Position numbers and translations under genes: made by a program. The notes under the pieces are model-generated. The model saw only the letters and a list, made by a program, of their open reading frames with translations, had not been told where the DNA came from and did no database searches. From NCBI RefSeq assembly GCF_041477585.1, contig NZ_JBGNYA010000002.1, positions 62,001-126,000 on the forward strand: a DNA stretch of 64,000 nucleotides. Reading direction: 5' to 3'. Position 1 is the first letter of the stretch. The number at the start of each line of letters is the position of its first letter. The DNA is from Halobellus sp. MBLA0158. GTDB taxonomy: Archaea > Halobacteriota > Halobacteria > Halobacteriales > Haloferacaceae. Shown one piece after another: positions 7,920 through 15,252 of this stretch.

Positions 7920-9223
7920 CTATGCCGTCCCCACGGAGGCAAGTTTCCCGTCGCCGGTACTCCGGTATGTGCGCTCCTCGTTGGGACTTGCCCTCTCGGG
8001 AGAGCGTGGTGACTCCGACATTCATGGTCGTCCCACGTGAGGCGCACGGGCCGTGCCATCGACCCTGTCTCGAATTCAGTGCCAGTCTCCCGTTCAAGAA
8101 ACGTTCGTGAGGCGTCGAGATCAGCGTGGCTCTCGTGTCCACACGAACACCGAAACACGTCGCCATAACGCTCTGTTTCCACCTGCTCGCCACACTCGAC
8201 ACAGGTTGCCGTCGTGAACGCCTCTGACCGCTCTTCGACAAGGATTCCGTACTCCTCGGCAGTGTCTTTGAGACGGTCGACAAACGAGCGGTGTGCCCAG
8301 AACTGGTGGGTCTTCTCGTTGACTTCTGGGTGCCAGTGTGTCGAGAGCACGTCAGTAAGGTCGCCCACGTACACCGTTGCTACGCCCTCATCATACAGCC
8401 GTTCCATCAGATCACGACAGAGTGCTTCCTGCGCGTGGTCACGGCGACGCGTTCGCTTACGGTACAGTCGGCGAATCCGCTGACTGCTGTACCGACCCTC
8501 GCGGAGTTTAGATTGTAGACGGGCGATCTCTTCGGTCGTCTCACGGAAGTCAGCGAACAACTCGCGACCCTCGTAGAGGAACCGTTTGCCGGTCGTCGTC
8601 GTACAGGCGACGAAGTTGTTTGCGCCCACATCCAAAGCAGCCGATTCGTCGGCTAATGGTGAATCCCGTTGCGAATCTGGTACTGTGACGGGCTGAAAGG
8701 CTCTGAACGTGTCGCTCACTTCGTCGTACTGTATTTCCAGCTGCCCTTTCTCGCCGTCCCACTTCGGGTTCCCAACAAGTTCCAGACGGAGTCGCTCGTA
8801 GTATCCGAGTCCGTACTTCTCTTTCAGATCTTGCCCTACAGGGATCTCGACTCGACTCCGCTCGCCGAGCTCAAGCGTGTACTGGTCGTTCCGGATAAAC
8901 GTACGTAGCTCACGTCCAGCGTCTTCGCTACCCCAGTAACCGGGCGGAGCGGCATCCTCGCTGTCTTCACGGGCAGCAAAGAACGACTTCCACGCCGACT
9001 TATTCTTGCGGATTACTTGTTGAGCGGTGGCAGAGCCGAGGACACCGACGTACTGTTTCCGGTAGTCGGCGGTGTCCCACACTGACTTGCCATCAAAGAA
9101 CTGTTGGCGACGTTCGTAGTTTAGTTCGTTCCAGAGACTGGCGGAGGCGTCCAACAACTTGCGGAGTAGCCGCTCATCGCCGTCAGTAAGCGGTCTGACC
9201 GCGAAGGTGTTGGTTCGCCTCAC
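7920..9223 (-). pseudogene. tnpB: tnpB, RNA-guided nuclease family, with C-terminal frameshift
   Basis: It starts at a GTG (9223). The body shows the TnpB order: N-terminal [11 protein letters not shown] region, RuvC-like [20 protein letters not shown], a CVEC...CSC zinc finger and [11 protein letters not shown]. The frame breaks near 8019: after WDDHE the sequence reads TGTCGG where TGGTCGG would keep frame. Beyond the break, another frame encodes [20 protein letters not shown] and ends KLASVGTA-stop at 7920, a usual haloarchaeal TnpB ending. So about 33 C-terminal residues are out of frame. The core domains are intact. VYVGDL has Gly where many TnpBs have the RuvC-II Glu. Confidence 0.85.
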
Positions 9224-9267
9224 GACAACAGTTTCTTGTCATTATCTGACTAAAGGTCTTTTGGACG

Positions 9268-9414
9268 ATGAGACCAAACATCGACATCAGCCACACGCTG
9301 GCTGGACGCGTGAAGGACTACAAGGAGGCTGCCGATATGGACAGTCTGAGTGAGGCGTATCGAGAGGTGATCGAAGCGGGGTTGGAAGCGGTGGAACGTC
9401 CAGACGAGTCGTAG
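9268..9414 (+). CDS. Small ribbon-helix-helix-like protein carried by the TnpB element
   Basis: This is a 48-residue reading frame, MRPNIDISHTLAGRVKDYKE followed by a helical stretch ending ERPDES. It diverges from tnpB, with 44 bases between the two starts, and lies wholly inside the element. The beta-strand then two-helix pattern resembles a short MetJ/Arc-type DNA-binding protein. It could control tnpB from the shared promoter region. It is too short for a firm family call, but composition and position support a real gene. Confidence 0.6.
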   Translation: MRPNIDISHTLAGRVKDYKEAADMDSLSEAYREVIEAGLEAVERPDES

Positions 9415-9482
9415 TCAGTGAATAGACAGGGCCATATTGGCGGTCAGACCACCCCTGAAGATGTTGGCTCCGCTCGCTACGT

Positions 9483-9572
9483 GTCATCGCGCTCCGTCGC
9501 GACGGCGCCGTCGGCGGTTGCCTCCCACTCTAGGATGCGGCCGTCGTCAAGGAAGTCGATGGTGAACGACAT
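9483..9572 (-). pseudogene. polB remnant B, 5' part
   Basis: From an ATG at 9572 the minus strand reads [20 protein letters not shown] then DGAVATERDD. This is nearly the same as the start of the intact polB ([20 protein letters not shown]). It is cut by the insertion element at 9482/9483. It retains its own complete promoter module upstream (9607-9720). Confidence 0.85.
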
Positions 9573-9606
9573 TTGTTATTCACCAATCCACTGGGCATCC
9601 GAATCC

Positions 9607-9720
9607 GATAAGCGACGGCGTGTCACTTCCGGGCTCCAGCAAACAGGCTCGAAAAGCGTCCTCAACGCCACATTCTAGCTTGTTGTCCGTCATCGTCCGC
9701 TTCCGGAACGATTTCCGGAA
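9607..9720 (-). promoter_or_regulatory. Promoter module B: TATA, proximal box, distal tandem TTCCGGAA
   Basis: Read leftward, tandem palindromes TTCCGGAA (9713-9720 and 9701-9708) lie 12 bp apart. A proximal TTCCGG box starts at 9627, exactly 74 bp from the nearer distal box, and CTTATC (9607-9612) lies 35-40 bases before the ATG of polB remnant B. Modules C and D have the same parts at 73 and 74 bp. Conserved spacing over degenerate sequence points to cooperative protein binding. Confidence 0.7.
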
Positions 9721-9734
9721 TCCGTCAGTCGATG

Positions 9735-9775
9735 TTAACCAACACACTCGGAGGTTCGCACCAAGTGTTGGTTAA
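9735..9775. repeat. 41-bp inverted element, copy 3
   Basis: TTAACCAACA (9735-9744) and TGTTGGTTAA (9766-9775) again have a 21-bp spacer. The element lies between promoter module B and the first gene of the purine island. With copy 2 it brackets the region 5.5-9.8 kb containing polB and the disrupted polB copy. Confidence 0.75.
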
Positions 9776-9825
9776 GGCGTAACAGTGACGCTAACGGCAG
9801 CCGCGGATATGCCGTGAAAGCGGTT

Positions 9826-10695
9826 TTATTCAGTGGCTTGCTTAAGTGACTGATCGAGAGCCCGGTTCGTTTGTATCTTGACGAGATAGGCCCGATACGA
9901 GGCCGATGCCTCGGTATCCTCCACCAACCTTGATGGATCGAGGTCGGAACCCGCTCGCGACGCGAGGTCGCTCACGAGGACATCGTCTATATCTCCACCG
10001 ATAAGAGCGGATTCAACGGCTTCGAGCCGTACGACGCGGTCGTAGACGCCCGTCGCAGCGATCCGAGCGGTCACGACCGTCCGGTCTTCGACGGCGACGT
10101 GTGCAGCGACGCCGACGAGCGTGTAACGCGAGGTAGGACTCGGCCGTTTGCAGTAGACGCTCCCGGTGCTTTGCTCGTGGAGTGGAACCGTGATCCGAGT
10201 GAGCAGTTCGTCGCCAGCGAGACCCGCTCGTGGTGATGTAAGCGCCGTTTCGGCGTCGATGTGTCGCTTGCCGTCGCGGCTGCGCGCGACCAGCGTCGCG
10301 TCGCCAGCGACCGCCGCGGCCGAGAGGTCCGAGACGGGATACGGGGTCACGAGGTTGCCGCCGATCGTTGCTGTGTTGCGGACCTGGGTGTCGGCGGACT
10401 TGCCGACGGCCTCCGTAAGTGCTCCCACGTGTTCCCCGAGTTCGGAGTGCTTGTGGACGGTCGCGTACGTCGTCAGGGCGCCGACGTCCGCGACGTCATC
10501 GCCGCACTCGACCCCGCGCATCGCTTCGATGGCCCCGATGTCGATGACCGCAGTCGGGCCACCGTCGCCCTGTCGGAGCGCCGGGAGGAGACTCTGTCCG
10601 GCGGCCAACACCTCTGCACCAGGATGTGCCTCCAGCAGTTCCAGTGCGCGGTCGATGGACGTGGGACGGGCGTACTCGAAGGACTCGGTCGCCAT
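9826..10695 (-). CDS. Xanthine-dehydrogenase-type FAD subunit
   Basis: The protein has 289 residues and belongs to the FAD-binding (CoxM/medium) subunit family of molybdenum hydroxylases. Signatures are the FAD loop AAGQSLLPALRQGD near residue 32 and the second FAD motif TIGGNLVTPYP near 112, followed by a C-terminal CO-dehydrogenase flavoprotein-like domain. It passes electrons from the Mo and Fe-S subunits (12254-15252) to an acceptor. It is encoded on the opposite strand from those subunits, with the regulator gene in between. Substrate is inferred as xanthine or hypoxanthine from the surrounding urate pathway. Confidence 0.87.
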   Translation of the reverse strand: MATESFEYARPTSIDRALELLEAHPGAEVLAAGQSLLPALRQGDGGPTAVIDIGAIEAMRGVECGDDVADVGALTTYATVHKHSELGEHVGALTEAVGKSADTQVRNTATIGGNLVTPYPVSDLSAAAVAGDATLVARSRDGKRHIDAETALTSPRAGLAGDELLTRITVPLHEQSTGSVYCKRPSPTSRYTLVGVAAHVAVEDRTVVTARIAATGVYDRVVRLEAVESALIGGDIDDVLVSDLASRAGSDLDPSRLVEDTEASASYRAYLVKIQTNRALDQSLKQATE

Positions 10696-10820
10696 TAGCG
10701 GTTCCCTCCGACCGCTGGCGCCGTCTGCGGGCCGGGTTTGGGTGCCGGTGAGACACCGACACCGGCGGCGTACCGCCGTTCGAGGCTATCGTCTCGCACC
10801 ACGGAAATGGGAACGAGCAA

Positions 10821-11834
10821 TCACTCGGCCCCGTTGAGTCGGCGGAGTACCTCGTCGGGCGAGGCCGTGAGCTGATCGGCTGCCAGCGGACTGGACACGA
10901 AGTGAATGAGGCCCGAAGACTGGAGCAACTGTCTGACCGTCGACTGGGACAGATCGACCTGTCCGGCCACCTCGTGTATCGTCCGAGATCGGTTGATGGC
11001 CTCGGTAAGATCGGCGACCGTCAACCGCTCGGGAAGCTCTACGTCCGCATTCGACACCCCACTCTCCTGCCCGGGGGAGGCCTCGGCGAGGACGTCACCG
11101 ACCGGTCGGTGCGTCCGTGGCCGGTCTTCCGCGTCGGTGTCCGCCGACGCGCTTCCGCCGTCGGTGACGGCGCTCTGTGCGGCCGACTCGCCGTCCGAAT
11201 CCGCCTCGGGGCGGGCGGCCCCCTCCGCATCGGCGTCGGCCGTGGTCGAAGTCGACTCCTTCGACTGTGTCGATACGGTCGAGGCTTCCGACCCGTCCGC
11301 GTCGCGGCTGACCGACATGTCGCTGCGAGCCATTGCGTCGGCATACGACTGCGGCGTGTCGTCCGCCGGGTCGTGAATGTCGTGCTTGACCATATGTCGT
11401 CGCACGGTCTCGGAAGTCACGTCGACGTTGAGCGCGTCGGTCATCTCCGGGAAGGTGTCGTACTGCTCGTAGACAGCCTCCAGGGCTTCTGGATCCTTGT
11501 ACTCGGGGACGGCAGCGGACGCGGACGGGCGTCCGTCGGCGTCGGCCGCCCGGGGTTCCGCAGTCGGCGCCGGTCCGATCGACTCGCCCGAGACCGCAAC
11601 GGACAATTCGACGGCGACGCTGCCGTCTTGGACGGTCGCGTCGGCGAGTTCGATTGAGACGACGTCGTCGTCCGCCTCGGACAGAATCGGAACATCGACG
11701 ACCAGATCGGCAGTGACAGATGTATCGGAGTCCGATAGGTCCTGATCGATCCCAGCGTGTTGGATGACAGTGTCGGACGATTCCAGTCGTCCGAGAACCT
11801 CTGATAACTCTTTGAAAGCGGTACTGACTCGCAT
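10821..11834 (-). CDS. Putative HTH transcription regulator of the purine island
   Basis: The protein has 337 residues with an unusual layout. An N-terminal ~90-residue acidic beta-rich region is followed by a HTH-like segment near residues 113-150 (EALEAVYEQYDTFPEMTDAL, then TSETVRRHM). Next is a long low-complexity Asp/Ala/Ser linker of about 130 residues. A second HTH-like segment sits near the C-terminus (IHEVAGQVDLSQSTVRQLLQ). It is divergent from the xanthine dehydrogenase operon and next to the FAD subunit gene, a position typical of a local regulator. No established family name is assigned. Confidence 0.65.
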   Translation of the reverse strand: MRVSTAFKELSEVLGRLESSDTVIQHAGIDQDLSDSDTSVTADLVVDVPILSEADDDVVSIELADATVQDGSVAVELSVAVSGESIGPAPTAEPRAADADGRPSASAAVPEYKDPEALEAVYEQYDTFPEMTDALNVDVTSETVRRHMVKHDIHDPADDTPQSYADAMARSDMSVSRDADGSEASTVSTQSKESTSTTADADAEGAARPEADSDGESAAQSAVTDGGSASADTDAEDRPRTHRPVGDVLAEASPGQESGVSNADVELPERLTVADLTEAINRSRTIHEVAGQVDLSQSTVRQLLQSSGLIHFVSSPLAADQLTASPDEVLRRLNGAE

Positions 11835-12253
11835 AGTAGTGCTCTTACCGAAGATTGATCACGGGCACAATTTAATAAATCTTCCTCTCGATCGTTTTTG
11901 ATTATCGAATTCAGATTGAATAATACAGTATTATTTGGTGTATATATAAACGAACAGCCAATAAAGGGGTGAGATCCCCGGCATCGGTGGGGAGGTGAAC
12001 TACCCCCCCTCGATTCCGGAACGAGTGGGAGATGTACCACAGGTATGCCATCACCCCGAAAAACTTCTTCAAACCTGATTTTTAGCTTCTTCTCCGGTAA
12101 GTCTCTTAATTAGCTACTCAGGCACTTGTAATAGAATCTGTGAGATATATTCCAGTAATTTTGATAGAAAGGTTAAAAAACGTGCATATAGCACTGCGTG
12201 TATGAAACGAACCGGTCGCTGCGGCCGCCGAACCATGCGAGGGAGCGTGTGAG
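11835..12253. promoter_or_regulatory. Divergent control region between regulator and xdh operon, with a short upstream ORF
   Basis: This 419-bp AT-rich spacer separates the leftward regulator from the rightward xdh genes. TATA-like runs include TATATATAAA near 11939-11949 for either direction and GCATATA near 12185. A 16-codon frame at 12202-12252 (MKRTGRCGRRTMRGSV, then TGA) stops one base before the xdh small-subunit ATG, so it could be a leader peptide or translational coupler. The rest of the spacer shows no gene. Confidence 0.45.
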
Positions 12254-12796
12254 ATGGAGATCCGACTCACGCTGAACGGCGAGGAGATCATACTTGACGC
12301 CTCCCGATCCGATTCGTTGTTGGACGTCCTCCGGCGGGCCGGATACACCGGTACGAAGCGCGGCTGTGAAACCGGCGACTGTGGGTTCTGCACCGTCCTC
12401 GTCGAGGGGGACGCGGTGAAATCGTGCATCCGGCCGGCCGCGAGAGCGGATGAAAGCGCGGTGGAGACGATCGAGAATCTGGGGACTCAAGCGGACCTTC
12501 ATCCGATTCAGGCGGCGTTCGTCGACAACGCGGCGCTCCAGTGTGGCTTCTGCACCCCGGGAATGATTATGCGGACGAAGGCACTGCTCGCTGAGAATCC
12601 CGACCCCGAGAAGGCCGAGATCCGGGAGGCGCTCTCGGGGAATCTCTGCCGGTGCACCGGGTACGAAAATATCGTGTCCGCAGTGGTCGACGCGGCGGAC
12701 CGACTGGCTGCCGGCGACCGTTCCGATGCGGCGACCGACGGTGGCCGGCAAAGGAAACAGTGTACCGCCTGTGATTACGAAGGAGTCCAGGAATGA
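12254..12796 (+). CDS. Xanthine-dehydrogenase-type 2x[2Fe-2S] subunit
   Basis: The protein has 180 residues. The plant-type ferredoxin cluster ligands are CETGDCGFC with a further Cys in KSCIRP, and the second cluster ligands are CGFCTPG and CRCTG, so all eight expected cysteines are visible. This is the small (CoxS/XdhC-like) subunit of a molybdenum hydroxylase. The C-terminus is extended and carries an extra CTAC pair, which is unusual. Its last bases overlap the start of the Mo subunit gene by 4 bp, so the two are translationally coupled. Confidence 0.92.
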   Translation: MEIRLTLNGEEIILDASRSDSLLDVLRRAGYTGTKRGCETGDCGFCTVLVEGDAVKSCIRPAARADESAVETIENLGTQADLHPIQAAFVDNAALQCGFCTPGMIMRTKALLAENPDPEKAEIREALSGNLCRCTGYENIVSAVVDAADRLAAGDRSDAATDGGRQRKQCTACDYEGVQE

Positions 12797-15252
12797 GTCG
12801 GCCGGACGGTCCGGGCGGGGATCAGGACGCCGCGTCGACGTCGAGTTCCAAACCCGACTCGGCAGATGGCGATACGCCGGACGACGTATCGAGCGCGGCC
12901 GGACGCGACGCGGTGTCGACCGCCGCAGAGAAACGCGACGCGCGGAAGATCGTCACTGGCGAGGCGAAGTACACCGCCGACTACGGAGGGCGGTTCCCGG
13001 ACCTCGCCGAGGCCGCCGTCCGCCGCTCCGACATCGCCCACGGGGTCGTCACCGACATCGACACGAGCGACGCGGAGGCGATGGAGGGGGTTTACGCCGT
13101 CCTCACGCCGGACTCGCCGGAGGTTCCGGACGGACCCTACACCTCGGCGGGCCAGTCGTATCCGGAACCATCGCCGAGGGATTTGCGCGCGCTCCGACGG
13201 CACGTCCGGTACGTCGGCGACCCGATCGCCGCTGTCGCCGCTGCGGACACCGGCACCGCGCGCGCCGCCGCCCGGGCGATCGACGTCACATACGAGGAGC
13301 GCCCGGCCGTGTTCGATCCCGACGTCGCAGTGGGCGAAGACGCGCCGCGGATTCACGACCCCGACGCGGTGGAAAACGTCCAGCCGGGCGCGGATTACGA
13401 CCGAAACGTCGAGGCTCACCTCGCGGGGGAGATCGGAGACGTCGAAGCGGCTTTCGCCGCGGCGGCCGAGCGCGACGACCGGTCCGTCGTCGAAACGACG
13501 TGGGAGACCCCGTATCAGTCCCACTGCGTGCCCGAACCGCATACGACTATCGCGCGCCGCGACGAGGACGACCGGTACCACCTCGTCTCGAGTACCCAGG
13601 TCCCCTATCACGTGCGCCGACAGTTGGCGCACCTCTTCGACGTCCCGATCCGCGACGTCCGCGTGACCAAACCCCAAATCGGGGCCGGGTTCGGCTCCAA
13701 GCAGTCGATGGTGATCGAACCGATCGCGCTGGCGCTTGCGATCGCCGCCGATCGGCCGGTCAAACTGGAAGCGACCCGCGCCGAGGAGTTCCACGCGATG
13801 CGCTTTCGGCGACCATCTAGGGGTCGGATCCGGAGCGTCGTGACCGACGACGGCGACCTCCAGGCGATCGATATGTCGGTTACAACCAACTCCGGCGCTT
13901 ACGGCCCGCACGGGATGACTGCGGCCGTCTCGGTCGGTAAGAAGCCGCTTCCACTGTACGCGGGCACGCCGAACCTCCGGCTGGACGCCACGGCCGTCCA
14001 CACGAACCTCCCCGTCGCGGGCGCGATGCGAGGGTACGGCGCGCCGCAGGGCCACTTCGCCGTCGAGACGCACATTGCTGAAGTCGCTAGGGAGATCGGA
14101 ATGGATCCGATCGCGTTCCGGCGGCGGAACCTGATCGGAGAGGGCGATGTCGAGACCGCATCGGCGATTCTCAAACCGGGCGACGGCCACGGTCGGCGGA
14201 TCCGCTCGTGCGGCATCGACGAGTGCATCGAGCGCGGCAAGGCGGCGATCGGGTGGGACGACGTCGACCAGCCGCCGGAAGACCACCGCCACCGGGCCTG
14301 CGGTGTCGCGCTCGCCACCCAGGGCAGCGGCATTCCGGGCGACGAACTTGGTGCCGCGCACATCAAGATGAACGAGGACGGCTCGTTCATCCTCCAGACG
14401 GGCGCCGTTGACCTCGGCACCGGCGCCGATACCGTGATGGCTCAGATTGCCGCCGAGGTGCTTGGGGCCCGCCCCGAAGACATCCTCGTGCAGCCGTCGG
14501 ACACGGACGTCTCGCCGTTCGACTACGGCGCGTACGCTTCCTCAACGACGTACGTGACCGGACAAGCCGTAAGGAAGGCTGCGACGGAGGCCCGCGACCA
14601 GCTGTTCGCCGTCGCCGCGCGGCTGCTCGATGAACCGGTCGACGACCTTGTCGCCCACGATAGGGCGGTACACGCCGAATCGAGCGGGGCATCTGTCACA
14701 CTGGAGGATCTCGGGTACGCGTCGATCTACGGCGACGACGTCCGCGAGCAGGTGATGGGGGAGGCGAGCCACAGCACCGACGAGTCGCCGCCGCCGTTCG
14801 CCGCGCAGTTCGCCGACGTGACGGTGGACGAGCGGACCGGCGAGTTCGAGGTACACGAACTCGTCTGTGCGGTCGACTGCGGCGTCGCGATCAACCCGGA
14901 CCTTGCGAGGGGACAGATCACGGGTGCGATGCATATGGGCTACGAGCTAGCGGCCGGCGGCGAGCTCACCTTCGACGAGGAGGGCCGACCGAACGTCGCC
15001 GGCTTCCGCGACTACGGGATGCCACGAACGGCGGACCAGCCGCCGCTGACGCCGATCCTCGTCGAGACCCACGAGCCGACGGGCCCTTTCGGCGCGAAGT
15101 CCGTCGCCGAGGTTCCGACGAACGCCGTCCCGCCGGCGCTGAGCAACGCGATCCGCCGGGCTGTCGACGTCCGGATCACCGATCTGCCGATCACGCCCGA
15201 GAAAGTCAAATCCGCGCTGGATCAGCGACGCGAGAGTGCCGACGATGTCTGA
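12793..15252 (+). CDS. Xanthine-dehydrogenase-type molybdopterin subunit
   Basis: The protein has 819 residues, the normal length for the large (CoxL/XdhB-like) subunit. Molybdopterin-binding motifs GAGFGSKQ (about 292), AMRGYGAPQGH (about 413) and GPFGAKSVAE near the C-terminus are present. The last holds the conserved Glu that activates the Mo-bound water. The first ~50 residues are a low-complexity lead. Expected reaction: hydroxylation of hypoxanthine/xanthine to urate, with electrons passing through 12254-12796 to the FAD subunit. The downstream deaminase gene overlaps its end by 8 bp. Confidence 0.92.
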   Translation: MSRPDGPGGDQDAASTSSSKPDSADGDTPDDVSSAAGRDAVSTAAEKRDARKIVTGEAKYTADYGGRFPDLAEAAVRRSDIAHGVVTDIDTSDAEAMEGVYAVLTPDSPEVPDGPYTSAGQSYPEPSPRDLRALRRHVRYVGDPIAAVAAADTGTARAAARAIDVTYEERPAVFDPDVAVGEDAPRIHDPDAVENVQPGADYDRNVEAHLAGEIGDVEAAFAAAAERDDRSVVETTWETPYQSHCVPEPHTTIARRDEDDRYHLVSSTQVPYHVRRQLAHLFDVPIRDVRVTKPQIGAGFGSKQSMVIEPIALALAIAADRPVKLEATRAEEFHAMRFRRPSRGRIRSVVTDDGDLQAIDMSVTTNSGAYGPHGMTAAVSVGKKPLPLYAGTPNLRLDATAVHTNLPVAGAMRGYGAPQGHFAVETHIAEVAREIGMDPIAFRRRNLIGEGDVETASAILKPGDGHGRRIRSCGIDECIERGKAAIGWDDVDQPPEDHRHRACGVALATQGSGIPGDELGAAHIKMNEDGSFILQTGAVDLGTGADTVMAQIAAEVLGARPEDILVQPSDTDVSPFDYGAYASSTTYVTGQAVRKAATEARDQLFAVAARLLDEPVDDLVAHDRAVHAESSGASVTLEDLGYASIYGDDVREQVMGEASHSTDESPPPFAAQFADVTVDERTGEFEVHELVCAVDCGVAINPDLARGQITGAMHMGYELAAGGELTFDEEGRPNVAGFRDYGMPRTADQPPLTPILVETHEPTGPFGAKSVAEVPTNAVPPALSNAIRRAVDVRITDLPITPEKVKSALDQRRESADDV

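Larger units (their letters stand above)
7869..9482 (-). mobile_element. TnpB-type insertion element (IS200/IS605-like) in a polB copy
   Basis: The element separates two parts of a duplicate polB start. The left part ends ERDD and the right part resumes YTPRF, so removing about 7869-9482 restores the frame without loss. No target duplication is seen, as expected for IS200/IS605-type elements. It carries tnpB leftward, a small rightward gene and a right-end hairpin. There is no TnpA, so it is of the TnpB-only type. End points are uncertain by a few bases. Confidence 0.8.

Noticed and set aside
6794-9223. An apparent 809-codon frame joining tnpB to sequence antisense-like within polB
   Set aside because: Arises from the tnpB frameshift reading on through the remnant and polB in a wrong frame. 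Only the first ~396 codons are tnpB.
12775-14361. Minus-strand 528-codon frame opposite the Mo subunit
   Set aside because: Antisense shadow of a GC-rich gene with full motifs on the other strand.
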